DNA of 64,000 nucleotides from Verrucomicrobiales bacterium (GTDB lineage Bacteria; Verrucomicrobiota; Verrucomicrobiia; Verrucomicrobiales; DEV007): positions 153,305 through 217,304 of the forward strand of contig JARGPH010000002.1 of assembly GCA_029213065.1 (NCBI GenBank), given 5' to 3'. The notes beneath the pieces were generated by a model. That model was not told where the DNA came from. It made no database searches and saw nothing but the letters and a program-made list of their open reading frames with translations. This document shows, in pieces, positions 47,178 through 60,400 of the stretch. Positions within the stretch are counted from its first letter, which is position 1. Every line of letters starts with the position of its first letter. Position numbers and translations under genes: made by a program.

Positions 47178-48176
47178 ATGAGCAAACCAATCCGTGTCGC
47201 AATCACGGGAGCCGCCGGTCAGATCGGTTACTCCCTCCTTTTTCGTATCGCCAGTGGGGCCATGTTCGGCCCCGATCAGAAAGTGGCGTTGAATTTGATC
47301 GAAATCGAGCCGGGTATGAAGGCGCTTGAGGGCGTTGTCATGGAGCTCGACGATTGCGCGTTTCCTCTTCTCACGGATATCGTCGCCACTTCGGATCTCA
47401 ATGTCGGCTTCAAGGACGTTGACTGGTCACTCCTCGTTGGCAGTGTTCCACGCAAGGCGGGTATGGAGCGAAAGGACCTGCTCGGTATCAATGGTAAGAT
47501 TTTCACCGGTCAGGGGCAGGCGATAGCAGCGAATGCCGCACCGGGCGCACGCACTCTCGTGGTCGGAAACCCCTGCAACACCAACTGTCTCATCGCGATG
47601 AACAGTGCCTCCGCCGTTGCCGGAGCTGATTTTTCCAGTGATCGTTGGTTTGCGATGACTCGTCTCGATGAAAACCGTGCCAAGTCGCAGCTTGCGGCAA
47701 AAGCGGGTGTTCACGTCAGTGAAGTTTCCAACACGGTTATCTGGGGTAACCACTCAGCGACGCAGTATCCTGATTTTTACAATGCTCAGATCTCCGGGAA
47801 GCCGGCCGCAGAAGTAATCTCTGACGAAGCCTGGCTTCAGGGTGAGTTTATCGAAACGGTTCAGAAACGTGGTGCAGCGATTATCGCGGCACGTGGCTCC
47901 AGTTCTGCTGCTTCTGCTGCGAATGCAATCGTTGACACGGTTCGCGGGCTCACGACACCGACGGCTGATGGCGATTTCAACAGCGTTTGTGTCTGTTCAG
48001 ACGGTTCCTACGGAGTCGACGAAGGTCTCATTTCCTCTTTCCCGATCAAAACTGACGGAGAGAAGTGGGAGATCGTTCAGGACGTCCCCGTAAACGATTT
48101 CAGTAAGGAAAAAATTGAAGCCTCTGTTCAGGAATTGCGGGAAGAGCGCGAAGCGGTTTCCGACCTCTTGCCTTAA
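47178..48176 (+). CDS. mdh: Malate dehydrogenase
   Basis: 332 residues, the type I (cytosolic/plant-like, about 330 aa) group. NAD-binding [19 protein letters not shown], the mobile loop with catalytic Arg residues ([15 protein letters not shown]), [12 protein letters not shown], the proton-relay Asp in [14 protein letters not shown] and the catalytic His in [14 protein letters not shown]. Interconverts malate and oxaloacetate with NAD in the TCA cycle. No clear hairpin terminator follows before the PKS-NRPS leader. Confidence 0.97.
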   Translation: MSKPIRVAITGAAGQIGYSLLFRIASGAMFGPDQKVALNLIEIEPGMKALEGVVMELDDCAFPLLTDIVATSDLNVGFKDVDWSLLVGSVPRKAGMERKDLLGINGKIFTGQGQAIAANAAPGARTLVVGNPCNTNCLIAMNSASAVAGADFSSDRWFAMTRLDENRAKSQLAAKAGVHVSEVSNTVIWGNHSATQYPDFYNAQISGKPAAEVISDEAWLQGEFIETVQKRGAAIIAARGSSSAASAANAIVDTVRGLTTPTADGDFNSVCVCSDGSYGVDEGLISSFPIKTDGEKWEIVQDVPVNDFSKEKIEASVQELREEREAVSDLLP

Positions 48177-48285
48177 TTTTCCAGAAGTTTTGTGATTGTT
48201 GATAATTAAAACCAGTTAAATCGCTCCGTATAGCCTGTTGACTCAAGAGGTCATCGCCGTAAGGTCCACCCTTCCTCTGACTTGA

Positions 48286-48391
48286 AGATTTGCTCAAAAT
48301 CTGACACAATTCAAGGTGTTCTGTAAGGTACCCACTTAGATACACCACCAACCATAAGTGAGATGCTGCGAGAGGTTACCCCCAACCTCTC
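48286..48391 (+). promoter_or_regulatory. Structured upstream/leader region of the PKS-NRPS gene
   Basis: Three inverted repeats in order: AGATTT/AAATCT (48286-48302, 5-base gap), CACTTA/TAAGTG (48333-48360) and GAGAGGTT/AACCTCTC (48370-48391, perfect 8-bp stem with a six-base C-rich loop). The last ends 42 bases before the ATG at 48434 and is followed, after about 20 bases, by TTTTTA, so it could act as an attenuator-like hairpin; the first could be an operator. No strong ribosome site precedes the ATG. Confidence 0.4.
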
Positions 48392-48433
48392 AAGCCCTCG
48401 CTTATTTCCGTTTTTACAAGAAAGATACGTAAC

Positions 48434-51400
48434 ATGTCCAAGAACGAATCAGCGAATCGCGAGCCTTTGGCTATCGTGGGGATAGGATGTCGACTACCGG
48501 GAGGCGTTTCCGGTCCCGAGTCCTTTTGGCAAATGATGGTTGAAGGCAAATCGGGAATTGTCCCTGTGCCTACTGATCGTTGGAATCGTGAGCGGTGGCA
48601 CCACGAGAACGTGGATATCCCGAGTAAGATGATCACCAAGTGGGGTGGTTTTGTTCACGATCACGACAAGTTCGATGCACAGTTTTTCGGTATCTCGCCT
48701 CGTGAGGCTCTGCGAATGGATCCCCAGCAGCGCTGGATGCTCGAGACAGCATGGGAGTCTCTTGAGGATGCAGGCATGGCGCCTGACAGCCTTCGTGGTT
48801 CTCAAACTTCGGTTTACGTGGGTATTGCTTCAAATGATTATGCGAACGTCGCTCAGAGTGACTCGCGTAATGTGGACGTTCACACAAACTCGGGAAGTAC
48901 TCTCTCGATTGCCTCGAACCGTATTTCGTATCTCTTTGACCTGAAGGGACCTTCTGTATCGGTTGATACGGCGTGTTCCTCTGCGCTGGTTGCGATCAAC
49001 CTCGCGTGTGAAAGCGTCTGGGCAGGGCAGGCGACGATGGCTCTGGCCGGAGGTGTCAACGCACTCCTCACCCCGGATGCTTCGATTGGTTTCTCCAAGG
49101 CGACGATGCTTTCCCCGACGGGACAGTGTTTCGCATTCGACGACCGCGCGAACGGTTATGTTCGTGGTGAAGGTGCCGGGATGTTCGTGATCAAACCTCT
49201 CGCGAAGGCGCAGGAGGATGGTGACCGGATCTATTGCACGATCAAGGCGGCAGTGATCAACCAGGATGGTAACACCTCGTCGATGACAGTTCCCGGGGTT
49301 GAGACTCAGGCGGAGATGCTTCGCATTGCCTACAAGCAGGCGGGAATCGAGCCAAAGCGTGTTCGCTACATGGAAGCGCACGGAACGGGAACGCCGGTGG
49401 GTGACCCCATCGAAACCCGTGCCCTCGGTATCGTTCTTGCAGACGGACGTGACGAAGATGACGTTTGTCTCGTTGGTTCAGTGAAAACAAATGTGGGACA
49501 CCTCGAGTCAGGCTCGGGTGTCGCAGGTGTTGCCAAGGCCGCGCTGGTCTTGCATCACGACACGATTCCGCCGAACTTGAATTTCAAGAACCCGAATCCG
49601 AACATTCCGTTCGACGAGTTCAAGATGAAGGTTGCGACGGAGTTGCAGCCATTGCCTCACCTCGGTGAGCATTTGCCGGTGGTCGGCGTGAACAGTTTTG
49701 GATTTGGTGGCACCAACTCACACATCGTTCTCGAAGCGGCTCCTCCGACTTTGAAGAAGGCAGGAGCTTCTGACGATAAAGCGAAAGCGAAGCGTCCCGT
49801 TCTTCTGCCTGTTTCCGCTCGTGGCGACGATGCGCTCACTGACACGGTCAAGAAGTGGCGTCGTTACCTCAAGGGAACCAATAGCGATCTCAATGCCATC
49901 GCCGCAGCAGCGGGCACAAAGCGTGAGCATCACGACAACCGTCTCGCGATCATCGCGGACGATAAGGTGGACCTTCTTCACGAGATGACCGAGTGGCTTG
50001 CCACCGGTAGCAGTGATAAAGTGATTCCGGGCAAGCCTGCAGGTGAAGCCCATCCCCTCGTATTTGTCTTCACAGGGCAGGGGGCTCAGTGGTGGAAGAT
50101 GGGGCAGGACCTCATCAAGCGTGAGCCCGTTTTCCTCGGCGTTCTCGAAGAGATTGATAAGCACCTCAAGCCGCTCGCGGGCTGGTCGCTCATCGACGAG
50201 ATGACGAAGGACGAGGAGTCTTCTCAGATCAATCGCACCAACATCGCTCAGCCTGCTATTTTCGGTCTTCAGATCGCGTTGGCGGAACTTTGGAAGTCCT
50301 GGGGCATTGTTCCCTCAAAAGTAGTCGGTCACTCTGTGGGTGAGGTCGCTGCGGCATACGTTGCCGGCGCCTACACGATGGAGGACGCCGTTACGATTAT
50401 TTATCACCGTTCACGTCTTCAGGACGAGACTGGTGGAAACGGCCGCATGGTCGCGGTGGGCATTTCCCAGGCGGAAGCCAAGAAGGCGCTTGCCGGCATT
50501 GAAGAGCAGGTTCAAGTCGCAGTGGTAAACAGTCCCGGTATGCTCACGCTGGCCGGTGATACCGAGCCACTCGAGGCAGTCGTCGAGAAGCTGGAGGAGG
50601 AAGGTAAATTCGTCCGCTGGCTCAGAATCGACTACGCGTTCCACACGCATCAGATGGAGCCGATCAAGGAGGAGCTTCTTGAGACTCTCAAAGACATCAA
50701 GCCGCGCGAAACGACGATTCCCTACATCTCCACTGTGACCGGCGGAATGTGCGAGGGAACGAAGCTCGACGGCGAGTATTGGTGGAACAACGTGCGTGAG
50801 TCCGTTCTCTTCGCTCCGGCGATCGCGAACCTGATCCGCTCCGGTGAGGACACCTTCCTTGAACTCGGGCCACACCCTGCGCTTCAGAATCCGATTCTCG
50901 AGTGTCTTTCCGATCAGGGCCGCAAAGGATTTTATTTCTCCAGCCTGAAGCGTAAGACAGATGAGTCTGTCGAAATGCTGACGCAGCTCGCGAATCTGCA
51001 TAACCACGGTTACAAGATCGACTGGGCATCTGTGAACCAGTCCGACGGTGCTGAGGTTCGTCTTCCCACTTACGCGTGGCAGAAAGAGAAATTCTGGCTC
51101 GAGTCTCCCGAGAATGAGTACCTTCGTTGTGCTCCGCTTGAGCATCCTCTGCTCGGGTTGGTTCAATCGGCGCCGAAGCCAACCTGGCGTTTCGATCTTG
51201 ATCCACGTTACTTTACCTGGCTCGATGATCACCGTTTCTGGGACAGCGTTGTTTTCCCGGCGGCCGGTTATGGCGAGATCGGTATTGCGATTTCCCGCAA
51301 GTTGTTCCCCGACGAGAATTATGTCGTCGAGGACCTGGAGATGAAAAAGGCCCTCTTCGTGACTGAAGAGAAAGTGCCGACGGTTCAGGTCGTCTTCGAT

Positions 51401-54400
51401 CCTGATACCCGTGTTTTCCAAATCTTCAGCAGCACTGGTGACCAGAAAGACTGGGAGCTGAATTCTCAGGGGGTATTGCGCAAGCAGCCATTGCCTGTTG
51501 ATAAGACCGCTGACTTCGAGGCGATCAAAGCCGGGATGGAAAAACATTTTACTCATGAAGAGTATTATGAGGACTACGAGGATGCCGGATATCAGTTCCG
51601 TCCTTTGTTCCAGCACCTTCAGAATGTGTGGAGAAAAGACGGTGAGGCGCTCGCGGAGATCGTTGCGCCTGAAGGGCTTCGCAGCACGATTCCCGATCAC
51701 CACTTTCATCCTGCTGTGCTCGATGCCTGTTTCCACACTGTCAAAGGTGGACAGGTCATCCCGGACGGAGCCAAGGGAAGCGATTACTTTTACCTCCCCG
51801 CAGCGATTCGCAGTATCCGACTTTATTCCGAAAAACCACCGCTTCGTCTCTGGGGACATGCCAAGGTGAATTCAGACAATGATCGCGAATACATCATCGC
51901 TGACATCGATGTCTACGATGACGCCGGTAACCTCGTAGCCGAGATCTACGGTTTCCGTGCCGACCGTGTTGAGCAGAGTGACAACGACGATCTTGAAAAA
52001 TGCCTCTACGAAGCTCGTTGGGAGCAGGGGATGCTCAAGGGAACCCGTATCGAAGGTTCTGCTAAAGTGCCCTCATCGGATGATTTGGTGAAAGCGGCCA
52101 GCGAAGGGCTTCAAGAGCTCTATGATGCCCGCGGTCTCGCCGATCACTACGGCAAATTCCTTCCTGCGATGGAGGCGATTTCGCGTCAGTTCATTACCAA
52201 TGCCTACATTGAGTTGGGTTGGAATCCTGAAGTGGGTGACACCGTCGAGGTGGATTCCCACATGGCTGATCTCTCGATTGCTGATCACCATCGCAAGCTC
52301 GTCTATGGACAACTCACGGCTCTTACCGAAGCGGGAGTTCTCGAAGACGCCGGCAATGACACCTGGAAGGTTGTCGAAAAGCCTGAGCACGAGGAAGCGC
52401 TTCAGTGGGTCAACAAGCTCGCGGTTGAAATGCCCGAGTTCGCCTCTGAGGCCGAACTTCAGCGTCTCACCGGTCCGAATCTCGCAGGTGTTCTCAGTGG
52501 TGAGACCGATCCTCTTGAGGTTCTCTTTCCCGGCGGATCAGCCAGCGTCATGGAGCGGTTCTACCGCGAAGGGGCTGACTTTCCCGTCATCAACGAACAG
52601 ATTCATCTCGCGCTTGCCGCAGCGGTCAAGAACCTTCCTGAGCGACGCGCGATTCGCGTTCTCGAGGTGGGCGCCGGAACCGGTTCACTCACGAATGAGA
52701 TTCTCGACGTGTTCCCGCCGGAACGCACCGAATACGTCTTCACCGATAACGGCCCGCTTTTCCTTCAGTCCGCTCAGGACCGATTCGAAGAGGAGTATCC
52801 GTTTGTGGAATACAAAATGTTCGATTGTGAGAAGAGCCCTGAATCCCAGGGAATCGAGCCACATCATTTTGACATCATTCTCGCCTCGAACGTGATTCAC
52901 GCGACGCAGGACCTTACCGTAACGATGAACAACCTTCGTCGTTGCATGGCTCCGGATGCGACCCTGATGTTCCTCGAGGTTACCTGGCGCCGTGCCGCGC
53001 TCGATAACGTCTTCGGACTTCTCGGCGGTTGGTGGCGTTTCACCGACACTGATCTCCGTAAGCACTCAGCGCTGCTCACTCGGAAAGAGTGGACGAAGTT
53101 TCTCAGCAGTCTCGATTTCCGTGAGGTGACCAGTTTCATCAGTTCCCCGAACGAAACAGAAGATCAGCAGGCCTGTCTCGTTGCGAAAGCACCAAGCCCG
53201 GTTGAATTGCCGGTTGAAGAGGAAGAGGGCGACGCCGCTGCTTCTGTCGATACCGAAGAGGAAGCTGTGGTTAAAGAGCTTGTTCTGATTACGAATGACA
53301 AGTCAGGCCTCGGCAAGAAGCTTTCCGGTGAACTCGCTTCAGATGAGGTTGATACACTGCTCGTTGACGGAACCGTTGCTGCGATCACCGCCGCTCTCGA
53401 TACCCTTGCTGAAGAAGAGCGGTCAGTTAAGACAATTGTTCAAACGCTTGCCCTTGATCATCCAAAGGCCGCCGATCTGGATCTGGCTTCTTTGACTGAC
53501 GCACAGGACACGGGCGTTCACTTCGCACTCGAATTGGTTCCGGCGATTGTGGGACGTGAGTGGGAGACAAAACCACAGATCGTATTTCTCACTCGTGGAA
53601 CGATGCCGGTTGAGCCGGGCAAACCACTTCCAGGTTTGGCCTCCGCGCCGATCACCGGATTGCTGCGAGTCGTAAACAACGAGCACCCTGAGTTCTGTTG
53701 GTCACAGATCGATCTCGATCCTGCGGAGAATCCATTCGAGTTCAAAGATCTTTGCGACGAAATCAATCTTTCCGATGGGGAACACGAAATCGCCTACCGC
53801 GGAAACGGTCGCTATGTGCGTCGCGTTCACCGCGTCAAGCCGGATGATCTTCCAGCACGAACCCGCAATGCGGTTCAGGCGGATGGAACGGTTCTTCCTT
53901 ATCGCCTCCAAATTGATAAGCCGGGTATTCTCACGAATCTCAGCTTGAACGAAACGACACGTCGCGAGCCGGATCCCGATGAGATCGAGATTCAGATCAA
54001 AGCGGGAGGTATTAACTTCCGTGATGTCATGAAGGCTCTCGGAATCTATCCGGGTAACCCTGTTGACTTGAAGTGGTTCGGTGATGATTTCTCCGGAACC
54101 GTCGTCAAAGTGGGCTCCAATGTGAAGGATCTCAAAGTCGGCGACAATGTCGTCGGTATGGCGCCATACTGTTTCCGCAGTTATGTGACCGTTCACCGCA
54201 ACATGGTGTTCCGTAAGCCGGACACGATGAGTCATGTCGAGGCTTCGACCTTGCCGACCGTGTTCCTCACAACGCACTATGCGATGAATGAACTCGCCCG
54301 GATGGAGAAGGGTGAGAGCATCCTCATTCATGCCGGAACCGGTGGAGTGGGGCAGGCTGCGATTCAAATTGCCCAGCACCTCGGCCTCGTTGTTTTCTCA

Positions 54401-57400
54401 ACTGCGGGAAGTCCCGAGAAACGTCAGCTCCTCACCGACATGGGTGTCGATCACGTGCTCGATTCACGGACCCTTAAGTTCGCGGATGAGATCATGGAGA
54501 TCACCAATGGAGAAGGGGTCGATGCGGTTCTCAACTCGCTTGCCGGCGACTTCATTCCGAAAAACTTCAGCGTTCTGAAAACGTTCGGACGCTACATGGA
54601 GATTGGTAAAGTTGACGTTTACGGCAACTCGAAGATCGGTCTCGAACCACTTCGTAACAACATCAGTTTCTTCGTCATTGATTTGGCGCAGCACTTGCAG
54701 AGCAAGCCTGCTTACGTCGCGAAAATGTTCTCCGAGCTGGAGGCGATGTTCTACGACGAGACTTACAAGCCGCTTCCGAACAAGGCGTTCCCGGTTACCG
54801 AGGTGGTCGAAGCATTCCGCTACATGGCGGCAGGCAAGCACATCGGTAAAAACGTTCTCGACTTCGACCTTCCTGAAATCGAGATCGGACAGCCGACCGA
54901 AGACGGAAACCGCTTCCGTGGAGATGGCACCTACCTGATCACCGGTGGGGCCGGCGGATTCGGACTCGAGCTCGCTCAGTTCATGGCTGACAACGGTGCG
55001 CGTCACTTTGCTCTCATGAGCCGTTCCGGCCCTAAAGAGGATGCGCTTGAGAAGATCGAAGCTCTCAAAGCCTGCGGCGCAACCGTGATCGATGCCCGTG
55101 GCGATGTCACGAAGCGTTCTGACATTGATAAAATCGTGAAAGAAATCCAGGCCGGCGATGCGCCGCTCATTGGAGTGATTCACGGTGCCATGGTTCTCGA
55201 TGATGAGTTTGTTCTCGAACTCAACAAGGAGCGTTTTGACAGCGTGCTTCTTCCGAAGATGCTCGGTGCCTGGAACCTTCACGAGGCGACCCTTGATATC
55301 GAACTCGATTCATTCATCTGTTTCTCTTCTTTCTCCGCCTTCATTGGTGCGGTTAAGCAGTCAAACTACAACGCAGGAAACGTGTTCCTCGATCAGCTGG
55401 CTTTCTACCGTCGTTCACTCGGCCTGCCTTCACTTACGTTCAACTGGGGTGCTCTTGAGGGTGCCGGCTTTGTTGCCCGTAACGAGAAGACTCAGCAGTA
55501 TCTCGAAATGGTCGGACTTGGTGCGACGAACATGGAGGAAACGCTCCACTTGTTCAGCCTTGGTGCTCCTTCTGATTGCTACCAGCTTGGTGCAGCCCGT
55601 TGTAACTGGCAGGCGCTCGCCCGCTTCAGTCCTTCCGTGGGTGGATCGAAGATGTTCCTTCCCGTGGTTCCACGCTCCACTGCCGGTGGAGGTGATTCCA
55701 TGTCCGCTCGAATTCTCGAAGCTCCCGCTGAGAAACGCGCGGGTCTCGTTGAAGATCTCATCGCAGCTCAGGTCGGCGCCGTTCTCGGAACTGATGCCTC
55801 TCGCCTCGATAAAGATACACCGTTGACCAATCTCGGTCTCGACTCACTCATGGCGATTGAGCTGGTGAACCGGATCGAAGAGAAGCTCGGCATGTCAATG
55901 CCGATGGGCTCTGTTCTCAATGGTCCGAGCATTAAGGATCTCTCCGTTCCGGTCCTTGAGAAACTGATCGAATCCGGTGGCAGCCAATCAGGCGATGGAT
56001 CGGGCATTGATGCTTCGAGCCTCGTTGAATTCGAAGTCACAGGTGAGATGCCGGAAATGTTCCCGCTCACCGAAGGTCAGAAGGCGCTCTGGTTCCTCAA
56101 CCGCCTTGCTCCGAATTCTTCGGCCTACAACCTGAACTTCTCAGGTAAGTTCCGTCCGCTCCTTAATATTGATGCGATGAAGAAGGCGTTCTCGCTTCTC
56201 TTCGAGCGTCATCCGCTCATCGACGTGACGTTCACAACCGTCAATGGCGAGCCTATGCAGGTCGTTCACACCGGACGGACGATCGATTTCCGCGAGCACG
56301 ATTGCACGGCCCTCGACGACGATCAGCTGAAAGAGCTCATCAGTGAGCACGCAAGCCGTCCGTTCAATCTTGAGCGTGGTCCCGTTGTTCGACTTGAGCT
56401 TTTCCGCACTGCGGACGACGCCCACGTCGCTCTCCTCAGCATGCACCACATCATCTCCGATGCGTGGTCCATTGCCGTGATGATTCAGGATCTCATCGAA
56501 TACTACTTCTCGACCAAGGCTGGAAGAACGCCACAGGTTGAGCCAATCGCGGCGTCCTACTCGGACTTCGTAAACTGGGAAAAAGCCCACCTCGAAAGCG
56601 AAGCGGGCGAGAATATGTTCGAGTTCTGGAAAGAGCATCTCGCCGGTGCTCCCGGAGCGATCGATCTTCCGACCGATCGCACTCGACCAGCCGTGCAGAC
56701 CTTCAATGGTGCCACTTACGGCTTCCAGTTGGATGAAGAACTCACGACCTCGGTCAACGAGCTGGCGAAAGAAAACAGCGTGACTCTGTTCACGACGCTT
56801 CTCTCTGCTTACGACATTCTCATGCACCGTTACTGCCAGCAGGACGACATCGTGATCGGTGTTCCTCTTGCCGGAAGAACGCAACCCGAGCTGAAGAGCA
56901 GTGTTGGCTACTTCATCAACCCGGTTCCGGTTCGAAGCACGGTTGATGACGACCCGACGGTTGAGGATTACCTCGCGAAGAACTCACTTGCCGTGAACGG
57001 AGCACTGGAAAACCAGCAGTATCCGCTCGCACGCATGGTGGATCGACTCGATGTCGTTCGTGATGCCGGTCGTTCACCGCTTTTCCAGGTCAGTTTCACG
57101 ATGGAAAAAGTGCCCGGGATCGATGATGAAGGTATCGCCGTGTTCCTTATCGGACAGGGAGGTCACACCTTCCACGTCGGTGATCTTTCAATGGAAACGA
57201 TCGACCTGACAACGCGTCAGTCACAGTTCGAAATTACCCTGACACTTGAAGAAGCCGGTGGGCAACTCTTCGGTTGCTGGCAGTATAACCGCGATCTATT
57301 CGACGAGGCAACGATCAAGGAATTGAACGGGCTCTACGAGCAGGTGCTCCGCCAGATCACGACTGATTCGACCACGAAGATTTCCGAAGTGAAGCTTCTC

Positions 57401-60400
57401 GCCGACAAAGATGAGAAGACACTCGTGTCGACGCTGAACAACACAAAAGCGAAGTTCGAAGACGACGCTTTGCTCCACGATCTTATCGCTGCGGTAGCGG
57501 CTGAGAAAGACGAGGATGTTGCGGTGATCTTTGAGGATAATCACACCTCCTACGGCAAGCTGAATCGACTCGCCAATGGCGTCGCCCGTGATCTTATCGC
57601 GAACGGTGTCAGTGTGGGAGACAATGTCGGCGTGCTCGCTGATCGTTCACCTCGCATGATCGGTGCTCTTCTCGGAGTGCTCAAAGCGGGTGCGACCTAT
57701 GTGCCGCTCGATCCTGATTTCCCGGCTCATCGTCTCGATCTCATGCTCGAAGATGCGGCTCCGAAAGCGTTGATCGCTTCCGGTAAGCATTATTCGAATG
57801 CACCGAAAGGAAGCTGGAAGGCGATTAATCTCGATGATATCGAAGGAACCTCGAAAGCACCTGAAGTGAAGGGTGTCACACCGGATTCACTTGCTTACAT
57901 CATCTATACTTCCGGTTCTACAGGAACACCGAAAGGCGTTGAGATCCCGCACCGTGCTGCAGTGAACTTTCTCCGTTCGATGGAGAAAGCTCCGGGCCTG
58001 AGCGCGGACGACACCCTTCTTGCGGTGACGACGCTCTCGTTCGATATCTCCCTCCTGGAACTCTTCCTGCCACTCCTTGCCGGCGCGAAAGTCGTCATGG
58101 CCGGCGGTGATGATGTCAAAGACGGTCGTCGACTTGCCAATCTTCTTTCCGAGGAGGACATCACGGTGATGCAGGCAACTCCTGCGACCTGGCAGCTTCT
58201 TCTCGACAGCGGTTGGGAAGGTAAGAGTGATCTCCGGATCTTCTGTGGCGGTGAAGCGCTCACGAGAAGCCTCGCGAACACGCTCGTCAACTCAGCTGCG
58301 GAAGTCTGGAACCTTTACGGCCCTACTGAAACAACGGTCTGGTCTTCGATTGAGAAGATCGAAGAAGGGGACGAGACGATTTCAATCGGTCTTCCGATCG
58401 CGAACACACAGGTTTATATTCTCGATGGAAACGACAAGCTCGTGCCTCAGGGATTCACCGGTGAACTCTGGATCGGTGGCGCAGGCCTCGCCCGGGGGTA
58501 TCGCAACCAGCCCGATCTCACTGCGGAAGCGTTCCGTGAGATTGAGCTTCCCGTTGTCGGAAAACAGCGACTTTACCGAACCGGCGACCTTGCACGCTGG
58601 AATCGGGACAACAAGCTGGAGTGCCTTGGACGTGTTGATTTCCAGGTGAAGGTCAGAGGTGTCCGGATGGAACTCGGCGATATCGAACAGCAGATGGAAA
58701 GCATCGCCGGTATCAAACAGGCTGTCGTTGCTAAACGCGAGGACCTGCCGACAGGTGAAGGCCTCGTCGGATACTACATCGCTGACAGCAGTTCGTTCGA
58801 GGCCGCTACGATTCGTGAGAATCTTGCCGCGAATCTTCCTGCGAGTTACATTCCCGCGTTCTTCAAGCGTGTTGAGGAATTTCCTCTGACGCCGAACCGT
58901 AAGATCGACCGCCGTCGTCTTCCTATGCCGACGATCGGTGCTTCCTCCGATGGAGAGAAAGTGGCACCGCGGACCTCTGCAGAAGAGCGACTCTGGAAAG
59001 TGTTCAGCCGCAATTTCGATTCAGAAGACTTCGGTGTTACCGACAACTTCTTCGAAATGGGCGGAGACTCACTGATGGCGCTTCGCATCATCGTTGACGT
59101 GTCTGACGAGTTCGGACAGGACGTGCCGGTGGACGTTTTCCTCACTCATGCCAATATCGAGCAACTGGCTCAATATCTGTCGAGTGAACGCGTTGAAACG
59201 GCTCCAGTGTCCTCCGGTTCAGATGAAGAGTCGGAAGTGATCCCATCGTTTGAAGACTTCGCCCACATCACGATCGAAGATACCGTCGAAGAGATGCCGA
59301 AATTGGATGCGGTCGCACTGACCTACATTCCGGATGTTTTGGCTAACTTGTCAGGGATGACACGCGACGAAATCTCCGAGAGAATGTTCGCGAACAAGCC
59401 GCGTCTCACGAATGTGTATGAACTCGACGAAGGTAAGATCGGTGTCTTGATGCTCCCTTGCTTCGAAACCGATTTCTACAAAGAACTCGATTCGGTGAAA
59501 GCTCCGACGATCGCCGCCCTTGAAATGGCAGCTGAAGCGGGTGCCAAGTGCGTTTCACTCACCGGTGTCATTCCAATGACAACCGACCACGGTCGCAAGA
59601 TCAGCGAGTGGATCAAAGGACGCAAAGACCTCCCGGAGATCACGACAGGTGACGCGACTCGTTCAGCGACGATTGTGAAGTCGGTTGAAGGCATCCTCGC
59701 TAAAACAGGACGTGACCTTTCTGACGAAACCCTCTCCGTGGTCGGTCTCGGCTCGATTGGATTTGGAACCTTGCGCCTAATGCTCGACGTCATGGAGCAT
59801 CCGAAGCACTTGATCCTCTGCGATCCCTATCAAACCGATGATCAGATGAGCCGTTGCCGCGACCTTATTCGCGACGCCGGTTACCAGGGGCAGGTGGATA
59901 TCGTGAAAAATGGAGGCGCGCTTCCTCCGGAGGTTTACGCAGCATCGATTGTCGTTGCTTCGTCCAACCTTCCCGGTGTTCTCGATATCAAGGCTCTGAA
60001 TCCGAATACGCTGATCGTGGATTACAGCTTCCCGCCAGTCTTCCGTGTTGATGAGGCGATTCGCCGATTCACAGCGGACCAAGACATTCTCTTCACGACA
60101 GGTGGAGAACTCAGGATGTCGAACGTGGTGAGCGAAACAATCTACCTTCCCGACGAAGCTGAAGATGTTGATGAGTCCGTTCAGGACGCGTTCAGCAAAT
60201 TCCTCGCGGGTCGTGATAAGAATGAAATCACCGGTTGTGTTCTCGTCAGTCTCCTGACCGGATCTAACGACGATCTTTCTTCCACGGTCGGGCCGCTCGA
60301 TCACAAGGAGGCAGTGGCTCACTACGAAGCTCTCGAAGAGATGGGCGTGACACCTGCAAAACTGCAGATGTCCGGCTTTTTCCTCCCCGAGAAGGGAATC

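Noticed and set aside
50411-51859. 482-codon antisense frame inside the PKS-NRPS
   Set aside because: Opposite strand of the AT-DH region, whose motifs are intact in the sense frame.
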